Shown: one piece after another, positions 1 to 8,587 of the stretch
Position numbering within the stretch: position 1 is the stretch's first letter
How the letters are laid out: every line of letters begins with the position of its first letter
From: Polaromonas sp.
GTDB lineage: Bacteria; Pseudomonadota; Gammaproteobacteria; Burkholderiales; Burkholderiaceae_C
Direction of reading: 5' to 3'
Length of the DNA: 35,466 bases
Assembly (NCBI GenBank): GCA_030683705.1
Contig: JAUXPP010000032.1
Span: forward strand, 1 to 35,466
Notes under the pieces: model-generated
Told to the model about the DNA's origin: nothing
Database searches by the model: none
Seen by the model: the letters and a program-made list of their open reading frames with translations, nothing else
Position numbers and translations under genes: made by a program

Positions 1-1416
1 CACCACCACCGCGCCGGCCAGCGCCAGCGCAAATTCGACAAACAGCCGCCCGGTGCGCCCGGGGGTAAAAGCCAGCGGCGCATACACCGCCACCAGCGTC
101 GCAGTCATGGTGATCACCGCAAAGCCGATCTCGCGCGCGCCCTTGATCGCCGCCGAAAACGGGTCCAGCCCCTCTTCGATGTGGCGGAAGATGTTCTCCA
201 GCATCACGATGGCGTCGTCCACCACCAGTCCGATCGCCAGCACCAGCGCCAGCAGGGTCAGCGTGTTGATGGTGAAGCCCGCCAGCGCCATCAGCGCGAA
301 GGTACCGACCAGGCTGACCGGAATGGTGATGATCGGGATGATGGACGCGCGGAAGGTGCGCAGGAACACAAAAATCACCAGTGCCACCAGCCCCACTGCC
401 TCGGCGATGGTGGTGTAGACGTTCTTGACGGAACGGTCGATGAACACCGAGTTGTCGTTGGCGATGTCGACGTTGACCTCGGGCGGCAAATCAGCCTTGA
501 GCTGGGGGATCATGTCGCGCACCCCCCTGGACAGGTCCAGCGGGTTGGCGGTCGCCTGCCGGATCACACCGGCGCCGATGGCAGAACGGCCATTGAGCCG
601 GACACCGCTGCGCTCATCGGCAGCGCCCTCCTCGATGCGGGCCACATCACGCACCTTGACCGGGAAACCGTTGACGGTCCTGATCACCACCTCGCCGAAC
701 TGCTCGGGCCGCACCAAGCCGGTTTCCGAGGTGACGCTGAACTCGCGTTGCTGAGACTCGATGCGTCCCGCCGGCACTTCCAGGTTGCTGCGGCGTATGG
801 CGTCTTCCACGTCCTGGGTGGTCAGGCGGTAAGCCGCCATCTTTCCGGTATCCAGCCAGACGCGCATGGCGTACTTGCGCTCACCGAAAATGCGCACATC
901 CGCCACGCCGGTGACGGTCTGCAGGCGCGGCTTGACGATGCGGTTGACCAAGTCGTTGATCTGCAGCCGGGTCAGGCTGTCGCTGGTAAAGGCCAGCCAG
1001 ATCACCGGGAAGGCATCGGCCTCGACCTTGGCAATCACCGGCTCTTCGATCGCCTGCGGCAAGCGGTTGCGAACGCGCGAGGTCCGGTCGCGCACTTCGG
1101 CGGCAGCCGCATCGGCGTCCTTTTCAAGCCTGAAGCGCACCGAGATCTGGCTCTGGTCGGCCCGGCTGATCGAGGTCAGCACGTCCACCGCGTCGATACC
1201 GGCAATCGAGTCCTCCAGCGGTTTGGTCACCTGGGACTCGATCACCTCGGCCGATGCGCCGGGGTAACGCACACTCACGGTCACCACAGGTTCGTCGATT
1301 TTCGGGTATTCGCGCACCGTCAGGCGCTGGAAGCTGACAGCGCCTATCAGCACAATCAGCAGGGACAGCACGGTGGCAAACACCGGGCGGCGAATCGAGA
1401 CTTCAGCCAACTGCAT
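1..1416 (-). CDS. RND multidrug efflux pump, inner-membrane subunit (HAE1/AcrB family), partial
   Basis: Proton-driven pump of the hydrophobe/amphiphile efflux-1 family; it should sit in the inner membrane and work with the adaptor encoded just upstream and an outer-membrane channel not seen here. The window holds the first 472 codons; the rest lies beyond the left edge. The start MQLAEVSIRRPVFATV is the typical RND N-terminus, with the first membrane helix at about residues 12-30. A periplasmic porter region follows (IAGIDAVDVLTS, ISRADQSQISVRF, GVADVRIFGERKYAMRVWLD). The second membrane block contains GLVVDDAIV, so the paired transmembrane aspartates needed for proton relay are present. The start codon lies 33 bases after the adaptor stop, so the two are surely one operon. 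The substrate cannot be told from sequence. Confidence 0.95.
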   Translation of the reverse strand, partial: MQLAEVSIRRPVFATVLSLLIVLIGAVSFQRLTVREYPKIDEPVVTVSVRYPGASAEVIESQVTKPLEDSIAGIDAVDVLTSISRADQSQISVRFRLEKDADAAAAEVRDRTSRVRNRLPQAIEEPVIAKVEADAFPVIWLAFTSDSLTRLQINDLVNRIVKPRLQTVTGVADVRIFGERKYAMRVWLDTGKMAAYRLTTQDVEDAIRRSNLEVPAGRIESQQREFSVTSETGLVRPEQFGEVVIRTVNGFPVKVRDVARIEEGAADERSGVRLNGRSAIGAGVIRQATANPLDLSRGVRDMIPQLKADLPPEVNVDIANDNSVFIDRSVKNVYTTIAEAVGLVALVIFVFLRTFRASIIPIITIPVSLVGTFALMALAGFTINTLTLLALVLAIGLVVDDAIVMLENIFRHIEEGLDPFSAAIKGAREIGFAVITMTATLVAVYAPLAFTPGRTGRLFVEFALALAGAVVV

Positions 1417-1449
1417 CAGGATCTCTCCAGTGGACGCGCCACATCAGGC

Positions 1450-2778
1450 TCAGGCCGGGTTGCGCGTGACGGGCCGCTGCGGGCCAGTCGACGGCGACGG
1501 CGACGGCGCCGGCACGGCACGGATGTCGCGCATGGCGACCAGGCAGGGATTGGCGCCGGCGGCGGCCTGGGACGCCTGGGCCTCGACCGGCGCCGCCGGC
1601 CTGGCCGGCGCGGCTGCAGCCGCCGGGGGAGCGCCATCGGCCGGGCGGCTGCTGGCAGGCGGGTTCAGGACCACCACGCTGACCTTCATGCCATCACGCT
1701 GGACCCGCTGCTGGCCGGCGCGGATCACGGTGTCGCCGGCCTGCAGGCCGCCGGTGATTTCCACCGTGCCGGGCCGGCGAATGCCGACCTGGACCGGAAC
1801 CCGCTGGGTGGTCCAGGTCTGCGCATCCGCGCCCGCTATCAGCTTGATGACAAACTGGCTGTCGCCCTGCGGCAGCAAGGCTTCCTCGGGAATGACGGTG
1901 GCATTGTCACGCTGGCCAAACACCGTGTTGACGCGCGCAAACATGCCGGGTCGCAGCCGCAACTGGCGGTTGTCGATACACGCGCGCACCGCGACCGACC
2001 GGCCGTTGGCATCGATCAGCGGGTCGATGGCTTGCACCACGGCGGTGTATTTCTGGCCAGGCAGGGCATCCACCTCGACCCGCGCGACCTGGCCGCGCTG
2101 CACCTTGCTCTGGAAGCGCTCCGGCAGGCGGAAATCGACAAACAGCGCGTCGATGTCCTCGATATTGACGATGTCGGCGCCGTCCTTGAGGTAATCGCCG
2201 ACGTTGACCATGCGGATGCCGACGATGCCGTCGAAGGGCGCGACAATTTTCAGGCGCGAGGCCGTGGCCCTGGCCAGCGACAGTTTCGCCTGTGCGACCT
2301 GCAGGTTGGCGGCGCTTTCGTCGAGGGAGCGCTGGCTGACAAAATTCTGCGCCACCAGTTCCTGGTTGCGTTTCTGGTTGGCCTGGGCAATCGACAGCTC
2401 GGCCTGGCCTTGCTGGACCTGCGCCATCGGCAACTGGTCGTCGAACTGCACCAGCACCTGGCCCTTGCGCACGCGCTGGCCGTCGGTGAAATTGAGCTGG
2501 GTGATGCGTCCGCTGACCTCGGGACGCAAGACCACGCTGCGGCGGGAGCGCAGGCTGCCCACGGCCTGCGCGTCATCGACAAGGCTGGCGACCTCGACCT
2601 TCGCGGCCTCCACCGTCACCGGCTTGCCGGCGGAACCGGCGGCAGCGCCCGCGGGTGGCTGGCCGGCCCCGCCCGGCGCAGCGTTCGCAGCCCGGGGCTT
2701 CTGGTACCACCAGGCGGCGCCCGAGGCCAGCGCGATGCCGGCCACTGCAAGCACTGCGTAAATTGCTTTAGATGCCAT
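1450..2778 (-). CDS. RND efflux periplasmic adaptor (membrane fusion protein)
   Basis: 442 residues from MASKAIYAVLAVAG; the open frame extends 28 codons upstream but the signal/anchor segment begins at this Met, so I place the start here, although no strong ribosome site precedes it. A hydrophobic N-terminal segment (about residues 5-22) is followed by an alanine/proline-rich stretch. Then come the barrel-sandwich and alpha-hairpin region of RND adaptors (VSGRITQLNFTDGQRVRKGQ, LVQFDD, then a Gln/Ala-rich helix pair, then LKIVAPFDGIVGIRMVNVGD) and the beta-barrel (RVEVDALPG, GRSVAVRACIDN). The last ~70 residues are a low-complexity Pro/Ala/Ser tail ending in PVTRNPA, which makes it somewhat longer than typical adaptors. 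First gene of the pump operon; the pump subunit follows after 33 bases. Confidence 0.93.
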   Translation of the reverse strand: MASKAIYAVLAVAGIALASGAAWWYQKPRAANAAPGGAGQPPAGAAAGSAGKPVTVEAAKVEVASLVDDAQAVGSLRSRRSVVLRPEVSGRITQLNFTDGQRVRKGQVLVQFDDQLPMAQVQQGQAELSIAQANQKRNQELVAQNFVSQRSLDESAANLQVAQAKLSLARATASRLKIVAPFDGIVGIRMVNVGDYLKDGADIVNIEDIDALFVDFRLPERFQSKVQRGQVARVEVDALPGQKYTAVVQAIDPLIDANGRSVAVRACIDNRQLRLRPGMFARVNTVFGQRDNATVIPEEALLPQGDSQFVIKLIAGADAQTWTTQRVPVQVGIRRPGTVEITGGLQAGDTVIRAGQQRVQRDGMKVSVVVLNPPASSRPADGAPPAAAAAPARPAAPVEAQASQAAAGANPCLVAMRDIRAVPAPSPSPSTGPQRPVTRNPA

Positions 2779-2884
2779 GGGAAAGAAACTTGTAATGGGA
2801 AAGATACAAACTTCCAATGTAGCAGGAGCCTGTACCCCACGCATGTTCCGGGCCATCTCCACAGGGGCTTGCCGACCAGCTTTA

Positions 2885-2941
2885 CACGGCGTTTACCGTG
2901 ACGGCGCCGCCTCGTCGGGCGCGCGCCCGGGATACGCCGTG
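2885..2941. repeat. Inverted repeat between rnhA and the efflux operon
   Basis: Arms CACGGCGT (2885-2892) and ACGCCGTG (2934-2941) enclose a very GC-rich loop that can itself fold. It lies in the 194-base spacer downstream of rnhA and upstream of the efflux adaptor. It may end rnhA transcription but has no T-tract. The rest of this spacer shows nothing I recognise. Confidence 0.35.
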
Positions 2942-2972
2942 CCGGGTCGCCCCGCAGCGGACCATGCTGCTG

Positions 2973-3446
2973 TCAGCGCCGGCCGAGCGCGAGCTCAACC
3001 CCCTTGTTGGCCAGCACGTCGGCGCGTTCGTTGCCGGGGTCGCCATCGTGGCCGCGCACCCAGATCCACTCGATCTTGTGGCCGCTGCCGGTCACCAGCG
3101 CATCGAGCTTTTGCCAGAGGTCGACATTCTTGACCGGCTCCTTGGCAGCGGTGCGCCAGCCGCGCGCTTTCCAGCCCTTGATCCATTCGGTCATGCCCTT
3201 GAGCACATACTGGCTGTCGACGTGCAGGGTCACGCGGCAGGGCCGCTTGAGCGCCGACAGGGCCTCGATCACCGCCATCATTTCCATGCGGTTGTTGGTG
3301 GTGGCGAGTTCGCCGCCGAACAGCTCCTTGACCTTGCCGTCGGCCGTCATCAGCGCGCCCCAGCCGCCGGGCCCGGGGTTGCCCTTGCAGGCGCCGTCGG
3401 TGTAGATCACCACATGTTGTGCCGTGGTCGGAGAAGTCTCAGTCAT
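2973..3446 (-). CDS. rnhA: Ribonuclease HI
   Basis: Cytoplasmic endonuclease that cuts the RNA strand of RNA:DNA hybrids (R-loops, primers). 157 residues, normal length for RNase HI. The four acidic catalytic residues are in family positions: Asp17 ([16 protein letters not shown]), Glu55 ([13 protein letters not shown]), Asp77 (LHVDSQYV) and Asp143 ([10 protein letters not shown]), with the assisting His133 (VRGHDG). Its ATG overlaps the stop of the upstream methyltransferase by four bases (ATGA, 3443-3446), so the two are probably translationally coupled. In E. coli rnhA also lies next to the yafS methyltransferase and gloB, which supports orthology. Confidence 0.97.
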   Translation of the reverse strand: MTETSPTTAQHVVIYTDGACKGNPGPGGWGALMTADGKVKELFGGELATTNNRMEMMAVIEALSALKRPCRVTLHVDSQYVLKGMTEWIKGWKARGWRTAAKEPVKNVDLWQKLDALVTGSGHKIEWIWVRGHDGDPGNERADVLANKGVELALGRR

Positions 3447-4315
3447 GTATCGGAATCCAGGTGGTGGGGGACATCGTGTGAAAGGGAAAAGGCGCCGGGA
3501 CGCCGGACCTGGTTGGCAATCGCCACCGGCGCACTGGCCGTGGCCTTCTGCGCCTTCCAGGCCGGCTCGAGCAGGCGCATGCCGCGCACCCGCTTGACGG
3601 CGACCAGGAAATACAGGGCGCCGAAGATGGGCCAGGAGCGCTCGCCGACCTTGTCCATCCAGGCAAACCGATCCAGCGAGGCGCGGCTGCTGACGGCCGG
3701 TCGGTAGCAGCCGAACTGGCCGGACTCGACCTCGAAGCTCAGCAGGCGCAGCCAGTCGCGCAAGCGCCAGTAACCGATGAATTCGCCGGCTTCCGGCAAG
3801 AACAGTTCACCGTAGCCGAGGCGCCGGTAAAAATGCGCGCGGCGCTGGCGCAGGCCCCACAGGCTGGCCGGGTTCAGGCCACTGATGACCACGCGGCCTT
3901 CGGGCACCAGCACACGTTCGACTTCACGCAATGTGGCATGGGGGTCGCTGCTGAGCTCCAGCGTGTGCGGCAGCAGCACCAGGTCGAGGCTGTTTTCCGG
4001 AAACGGCAGGGCCGCCGGGTCCGTGAGCAAAGCCACACGGGGGGACCTTGCGCCGCCAGCGGCAGTCGCATCCGCGCGCTCGCCGGAGGGCCCAGCAGCG
4101 GCGACGGAGGTGTCCTCGGCGCCTTGCAGGGCCAGCCATTTGTGCGGCATGCGGTTGCTGTGCAAGGCGTCGAGCTCGGGCAGGCCGAGCTGCAGCGCGT
4201 GGTAGCCGAACATGTCCGCCACCGCCTGATCGAATCGCTCACGCTCCCACGCCAGCAAATACTCGCCGGGAGGGGTCCTGAACCAGTCGGTGAAACCTAT
4301 AATTTGTGAGCCCAT
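3443..4315 (-). CDS. Class I SAM-dependent methyltransferase, YafS-like
   Basis: 290 residues from [21 protein letters not shown]. The open frame extends 22 codons further, but that would run into gloB on the opposite strand and adds nothing conserved. Family landmarks are [22 protein letters not shown], then a poorly conserved Ala/Gly/Ser-rich stretch where motif I is normally found, then motif II-III ([46 protein letters not shown]) and the tail GCYRPAVSS...[12 protein letters not shown]. No GxGxG glycine loop is evident, which I also recall from relatives of this family. The substrate is unknown. It overlaps rnhA by four bases and is divergent from gloB with only 12 bases between start codons; the gene order matches E. 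coli yafS. Confidence 0.85.
   Translation of the reverse strand: MGSQIIGFTDWFRTPPGEYLLAWERERFDQAVADMFGYHALQLGLPELDALHSNRMPHKWLALQGAEDTSVAAAGPSGERADATAAGGARSPRVALLTDPAALPFPENSLDLVLLPHTLELSSDPHATLREVERVLVPEGRVVISGLNPASLWGLRQRRAHFYRRLGYGELFLPEAGEFIGYWRLRDWLRLLSFEVESGQFGCYRPAVSSRASLDRFAWMDKVGERSWPIFGALYFLVAVKRVRGMRLLEPAWKAQKATASAPVAIANQVRRPGAFSLSHDVPHHLDSDT
4298..4303 (+). promoter_or_regulatory. Putative gloB -10 element
   Basis: A perfect TATAAT lies 25 bases upstream of the gloB ATG, inside the first codons of the divergent methyltransferase. No good -35 match is seen at 16-18 bases. With only 12 bases between the two start codons, promoter and coding sequence must overlap here. Confidence 0.45.
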
Positions 4316-4327
4316 CAAGAACGCCGC

Positions 4328-5098
4328 ATGAACCTCATTCCCATCCCCGCGTTTAGCGACAACTACCTCTGGCTGCTGCACGACGGACAGCGCGCGCTGA
4401 TCGTGGACCCCGGGGATGCCGCCCCGGTGTTACGCGTACTGCAGGAGAACGGGCTGCAATTGGGGTCGATTCTAGTCACGCACCACCACCCCGACCACAC
4501 CGGCGGCGTGGCCGAGCTGCACGCGGCCACCGGTGCGCCGGTCCATGGCCCGGCCCGCGAAGCCATTCCCGAGCCCTTCCAGCGGCTGCAGGATGGCGAC
4601 ACCGTGCAGACGCTGGGCCTGGATTTTCAGACCATCGACGTGCCCGGCCACACCGCCGGACACATTGCTTTTTACACGCCGGAGATGGATGGCAGGCCGC
4701 TGCTGTTCTGTGGCGACACGCTGTTTTCCGGCGGCTGCGGACGCCTGTTCGAAGGCACGCCTGCCCAGATGCTGGCCTCGCTGGACCGGCTGGCCGCGCT
4801 GCCCGGCAACACCCGGGTCTGCTGCACCCACGAATACACCCTCGGTAACCTGCGCTTTGCGCTGGCCGTGGAGCCTGACAATGAGGAACTAATTGGTTAC
4901 CATGCACGCTGTGCTGCCCTGAGGGACCAGGGCAGGCCGACCTTGCCCACCTCACTGGCCCAGGAGTTGCTGATCAATCCCTTCTTGCGTACCCGACAAG
5001 CCACTGTCATGGAGGCCGCCAGGCGTTTCGACCCGGCCGCCCATGACGACAACACCGTATTTGCCGCCATCAGGCAGTGGAAGAACCAATTCAAATGA
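4328..5098 (+). CDS. gloB: Hydroxyacylglutathione hydrolase (glyoxalase II)
   Basis: Hydrolyses S-lactoylglutathione to lactate and glutathione, the second step of methylglyoxal detoxification, in the cytoplasm. 256 residues, full length. The metallo-beta-lactamase signature THHHPDHTGG gives ligands His52, His54, Asp56 and His57. Further ligands are His108 (VPGHTAGH), the bridging Asp130 (FCGDTLFSGGCGR) and His168 (CTHEYTLGNLRFA). The C-terminal glyoxalase II domain is present (LRDQGRPTLPTSLAQE, NPFLR). The stop overlaps the mltD start (ATGA), so the two are coupled. Confidence 0.97.
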   Translation: MNLIPIPAFSDNYLWLLHDGQRALIVDPGDAAPVLRVLQENGLQLGSILVTHHHPDHTGGVAELHAATGAPVHGPAREAIPEPFQRLQDGDTVQTLGLDFQTIDVPGHTAGHIAFYTPEMDGRPLLFCGDTLFSGGCGRLFEGTPAQMLASLDRLAALPGNTRVCCTHEYTLGNLRFALAVEPDNEELIGYHARCAALRDQGRPTLPTSLAQELLINPFLRTRQATVMEAARRFDPAAHDDNTVFAAIRQWKNQFK

Positions 5099-6663
5099 CC
5101 GACCTGCAGCGACCGTCCCCTCTCCCCACCTTCCCCTCCAGCGGCGCGCCGCTTCGCCCCCTCTCCCCCTTCAAAACCCTGCTCCTCGGCATCGCCGTGG
5201 CCGTGCTGGCCGGTTGCGCCAGCACCAGCCCGCCCGGCATGCCCGGTGATCCGGTGCTGACCACCTCCACGGCCGGCGGGCCTGCGCTCACACCGGTCTA
5301 CCCCAACGGGCCGCTGTCTCCGCTTGCACGCGGGCAGGCTGGCTCCGATGCCGTGACGCCCCTGCAGCCGCCGCCGGATCTGTGGGCGCGCATACGCAGC
5401 GGATTTGCCATGCCCGACCTGCAGAACGAGCTGGTGACCGATCGCGAGCAGTGGTATGCCAGCCGGCCCGACTACATCCAGCGCATGACCGAGCGATCCA
5501 GCAAGTACCTGTTCCACATCGTCGAGGAACTCGAACGCCGCAACATGCCGACCGAGCTGGCATTGCTGCCCTACATCGAAAGCGCCTTCAATCCGCAGGC
5601 CGTCTCCAGCGCCAAGGCTGCCGGCATGTGGCAGTTCATGCCGGCCACCGGCAAGTACTTCGACCTCAAGCAGAACGCCTTCCGTGACGACCGCCGTGAC
5701 GTGCTGGCCTCTACCCGCGCCGCGCTGGACTACCTGCAAAAACTCCACGGCATGTTCGGCGACTGGCACCTGGCGCTGGCCGCCTACAACTGGGGCGAAG
5801 GCAGCGTCGGCCGCGCCATCGCGAGGAACAGGAAGGACGGCCTGGGCACCGGCTACCAGGACCTGCGCATGCCCGACGAGACCCGCCTGTACGTTCCCAA
5901 GCTGCAGGCGGTCAAGAACATCGTGGCCAATCCGCAGGCCTTCCGCGCCGAACTGCCGCTGATCGAGAACCATCCCTATTTCCAGCAGGTGCTGATCACG
6001 CGCGACATCGACGTGGCGCTGGCGGCCCGGCTCGCCGATGTGGCCATCGCCGACTTCAAGGCCCTCAACCCGTCGGTGCACCGCCCGGTCATCATTGCCT
6101 CGGGCACGCCGCAAATCCTGCTGCCCTGGGACAACGCCAAAGTGTTCCAGCGCAACTTCGAGGCTTACACCCAGGGCCAGTACGCCAGCTGGACCGCCTG
6201 GACCGCACCGGCCACCCTCAGCGTCAGTGATGCCGCCCGGCGCGTCGGCATGAGCGAGGCCGACCTGCGCGGCGTCAACAACATCCCGCCGCGCATGCTG
6301 ATCAAGGCCGGCTCCACGCTGCTGGTGCCGCGCACCGGCAAGATGGACAACGACGTGGCCAGCCATGTGGCCGACAACGCGCAGGTGAGCCTGGCCCCGG
6401 AAATCGTCACGCGCCGCACCACCATCAAGGCGCGCAAGGGCGAATCCGTGGCGACCGTCGCCAGGCGCTACGGCCTGAGCGCGGACAGCGTGGCCGAGTG
6501 GAACAAGGTTGGCGCCAATGCCGCCTTCAAGCTGGGCCAACAGGTCGTGGTTTTCCTGCCGGTCAAGGCGGGCGGCGCGCGCAAGGCCGCGCCGGCGCGC
6601 AACAACATCAAGGCCATCAAGCGCGCTCCGGCAAAAACCATCATCAAGAGCAGGAAACGGTAG
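5095..6663 (+). CDS. mltD: Membrane-bound lytic murein transglycosylase D (lipoprotein, LysM)
   Basis: Cleaves peptidoglycan glycan strands to 1,6-anhydromuropeptides at the outer membrane. 522 residues from the ATG that overlaps the gloB stop; a GTG at 5077 is also in frame. A lipobox LAGC places lipidated Cys at residue 41, after an unusually long Pro/Ser-rich N-region. The SLT domain has catalytic Glu162 (LPYIESAFNPQAVSSAKAAG), GMWQFMPATG and AAYNWGEGSVGRA. Two LysM-type repeats follow near the C-terminus (about 370-415 and 425-478, the latter KGESVATVARRYGLS...LGQQVVVFLP), then a basic tail. The gene order mltD-gloB is shared with E. coli. Confidence 0.95.
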   Translation: MTDLQRPSPLPTFPSSGAPLRPLSPFKTLLLGIAVAVLAGCASTSPPGMPGDPVLTTSTAGGPALTPVYPNGPLSPLARGQAGSDAVTPLQPPPDLWARIRSGFAMPDLQNELVTDREQWYASRPDYIQRMTERSSKYLFHIVEELERRNMPTELALLPYIESAFNPQAVSSAKAAGMWQFMPATGKYFDLKQNAFRDDRRDVLASTRAALDYLQKLHGMFGDWHLALAAYNWGEGSVGRAIARNRKDGLGTGYQDLRMPDETRLYVPKLQAVKNIVANPQAFRAELPLIENHPYFQQVLITRDIDVALAARLADVAIADFKALNPSVHRPVIIASGTPQILLPWDNAKVFQRNFEAYTQGQYASWTAWTAPATLSVSDAARRVGMSEADLRGVNNIPPRMLIKAGSTLLVPRTGKMDNDVASHVADNAQVSLAPEIVTRRTTIKARKGESVATVARRYGLSADSVAEWNKVGANAAFKLGQQVVVFLPVKAGGARKAAPARNNIKAIKRAPAKTIIKSRKR

Positions 6664-6674
6664 TCCCCCCAGGC

Positions 6675-6745
6675 CTCAAGCAACAACAGCCCCTGGCGCT
6701 TATCCAGTCTGTGTAACCAGCTATCAAAACAATAGCGATCAGATT
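6675..6745 (-). repeat. Short interspersed repeat, copy A
   Basis: Read on the minus strand this begins GCTATTGTTTTGATAGC, an AT-rich near-palindrome, followed by a GC-richer arm ending GATAAGCGCCAGGGGC. The same layout (ctat-AT-tract-gatagc, then about 20 bases, then ctggaggccaaaat) recurs at 26652, 28088 and 31094. It fills the spacer between mltD and the Mrr-like gene, so it may act as the transcript end of mltD. Confidence 0.65.
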
Positions 6746-6754
6746 GTTTGTCCC

Positions 6755-7603
6755 ATGGCTGCCAGACCCCACCCACCACCCGCCCGGACCGCATCGCCAT
6801 TCCTCCTGGTTTTTCTGATCGGGCTGGTCGCCCTGGCCCTGGGCGCGGGCCTGCTGATCCTGTCCTTTGACCAGCGGGACCTGCGGCTTCCCGGGGCAGC
6901 CTCCCTGCTGCTCGGCGTGGTGATGACCGGCGGCTACCTGACCAACAAACTGTTTTCCGGCCTGTATGCCGATCCGCTGGCCTACGAACCGCCCTGGGCC
7001 AAGCTGGGCCGCGGCGAAGGTCCGCCCCGGCTGCCAGCCCCGGGCAAACTCGCGGCCCCGCCCAGCACGCCGGTGGCCATCGACAAACTGGTCGATTTTC
7101 CGGAGCCTGCCCCACCCCGCCGTCCCCCCATGCCGGTCAGCAGGCCGGCGCCAAGCCCTCCGGCGCCACCCACATGGACGCCGGAGTTGTTCGACCGCAT
7201 GACGCCGCATCAGTTCGACGCCGTCTGTGCCACGCTGTTTGCCCAGAGCGGGCTGGAAACCCGCGTCCAGGCGCATGGACCGGCCGGCGGCGTCACCATC
7301 TGGCTTTATTCGCGCAACGCCCAACAGGACAAGAGCCAACCCGTCGCTGTGGCGGTGTGCAGGTTATGGCCGGGGCAGCCGCTGGCGGTCCGGCACATCC
7401 ATCCCCTGATGGCCCTGATGACGGCGCGCCAGCTCAAGCGCGCCACCTACGCCACCGCATCGACCTTCACGGACAACGCCCGCAAGTTCGCCAAATACAA
7501 CGGCATCAATGCGCTCGACCGGTCCGGACTGCTGGCGCTGATTGCCACGCGCACACCGGCGCAGCAACAGGCCCTGCTGGCGATCGCGCTCGACAGGCGT
7601 TGA
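6755..7603 (+). CDS. Membrane-anchored Mrr-like restriction endonuclease-fold protein, active site apparently lost
   Basis: 282 residues from MAARPHPPPARTAS. Two predicted membrane helices (about 15-38 FLLVFLIGLVALALGAG and 47-65 ASLLLGVVMTGGYL) are followed by a Pro-rich linker (about 85-140). The C-terminal domain resembles the Mrr catalytic fold: MTPHQFDAVCATLFAQSGLE at its start and TASTFTDNARKFAKYNGINALD near its end. Active Mrr domains normally have a GG-x-D step and a QxK motif; here the corresponding stretches read GGVTIWLY and VAVCRLW, so catalytic Asp and Lys look replaced. It may be a DNA-binding or scaffolding relic. It is convergent with the DUF3096 gene, 13 bases apart. Confidence 0.7.
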   Translation: MAARPHPPPARTASPFLLVFLIGLVALALGAGLLILSFDQRDLRLPGAASLLLGVVMTGGYLTNKLFSGLYADPLAYEPPWAKLGRGEGPPRLPAPGKLAAPPSTPVAIDKLVDFPEPAPPRRPPMPVSRPAPSPPAPPTWTPELFDRMTPHQFDAVCATLFAQSGLETRVQAHGPAGGVTIWLYSRNAQQDKSQPVAVAVCRLWPGQPLAVRHIHPLMALMTARQLKRATYATASTFTDNARKFAKYNGINALDRSGLLALIATRTPAQQQALLAIALDRR

Positions 7604-7616
7604 AAGAAAGCCCGCC

Positions 7617-7769
7617 TTACAAGCGCAGGGTGCCGGTGCCAAACAGGCCAATCAGGCCAATCACGATCAGGTAAATCGCCACGATGTAGTTGAGCAGGCG
7701 CGGCATGATCAGGATCAGGATGCCGGCGATCAGCGAAACGATGGGGCCGATGGAGACGGAGAGATTCAT
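7617..7769 (-). CDS. Small membrane protein, DUF3096 family
   Basis: 50 residues, starting MNLSVSIGPIVSLIAGILIL and ending GLFGTGTLRL. It is almost entirely two hydrophobic helices separated by PRLLNYIV, matching the short DUF3096 membrane proteins I recall from proteobacteria. Function unknown. The start is the only ATG giving this frame; upstream there is a 119-base gap to the glutathione S-transferase on the same strand, so it may be the last gene of that operon or have its own promoter. Confidence 0.8.
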   Translation of the reverse strand: MNLSVSIGPIVSLIAGILILIMPRLLNYIVAIYLIVIGLIGLFGTGTLRL

Positions 7770-7888
7770 GGGTGTCCTTGCGGTGAATTTGGGGAGCAGC
7801 GGCGCGAGGCCGCCGGGCTGGCCTCCAATGTAGCGGAAGGGCCCGGCAAGCGTCTGTAGGACGGCGCAACCAAGCGCAAACCGCGGCC

Positions 7889-8587
7889 TCAGGGGGCGTG
7901 GTTGTCCACCAGCGCTGCCAGGAATGGCGGGAGCGGCCGGCCGACCGACAGCAGGTAACGCCCCATGGCGGCCGCGACCTGCCGCACCGCCGGCCGCGCC
8001 GACATGCGGTCCCGCCAGGCCAGCAGCCGCGGGGTGGCCTGGCCCATGGGTGCGCCCATGCGGGCGCCGAACAGCTGGGCCATGTAAAACGCGATGTCCG
8101 CAAACGAATAAGGGCCGGCCAGCCAGTCGCGCCCCGCCAGCTGCTCTTCCATGCGGCGGTAGTAACCGGCACATGTCTCGCAGGCCGCGATTGCCGGGGC
8201 TTGCTGCAACTGGTCCTGCAGGCCCATCAGCCGGATGACCGGCGGGAAATAGACCTCGTCGGACAGGTGCTCGAGCAGGCGCGCCCGCGCCTTGTCGGCC
8301 AGCCCCGCCGGCCACAGCGGCGGCGCGGCTTGCAGCTCCTCGAGGTACTCGAAGATCTGCGTCGAATCAAACAGCTCGAGCTCGCCGTGCACCAGCACCG
8401 GCACCTGCTGTTTGGGGTTGATGCGGGCCACCTCGGGATGCCTGGGCTGGTACAGCCTGTCCATGTCAAAGGGCACCATCACCAGTTCGAAGTCCAGGCC
8501 TTTTTCGTGCATGGCGATCTGGACCTTGGCGCCGAACATGCTCAGCGGCCCGGAATACAGCAGCAGCGGCGCCTGGTCGCCGCTCAC
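7889..8587 (-). CDS. Glutathione S-transferase family protein
   Basis: 232 residues. The open frame runs far upstream in a different reading of the permease gene; the real start is taken as GTG at 8587 (MSGDQAPLLLYSGPLSMFGAKV after initiator Met). It is preceded by GGAGAA at good spacing and overlaps the permease stop as GTGA. The N-terminal thioredoxin-like domain has cis-Pro in QQVPVLVHGE and the glutathione gamma-glutamyl contact in LFDSTQIFEYLEE. The C-terminal helical domain contains LAGPYSFADIAFYMAQLFGARMG. It likely conjugates or reduces an electrophilic substrate in the cytoplasm. Coupling to an ABC importer suggests the imported compound may be its substrate, but that is inference. 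Confidence 0.9.
   Translation of the reverse strand: MSGDQAPLLLYSGPLSMFGAKVQIAMHEKGLDFELVMVPFDMDRLYQPRHPEVARINPKQQVPVLVHGELELFDSTQIFEYLEELQAAPPLWPAGLADKARARLLEHLSDEVYFPPVIRLMGLQDQLQQAPAIAACETCAGYYRRMEEQLAGRDWLAGPYSFADIAFYMAQLFGARMGAPMGQATPRLLAWRDRMSARPAVRQVAAAMGRYLLSVGRPLPPFLAALVDNHAP

Noticed and set aside
181..2901. Plus-strand open frame of 906 codons opposite the efflux genes
   Set aside because: Antisense to two clear RND genes; His/Asp/Arg/Gly-rich composition typical of GC-rich shadow frames and no domain.
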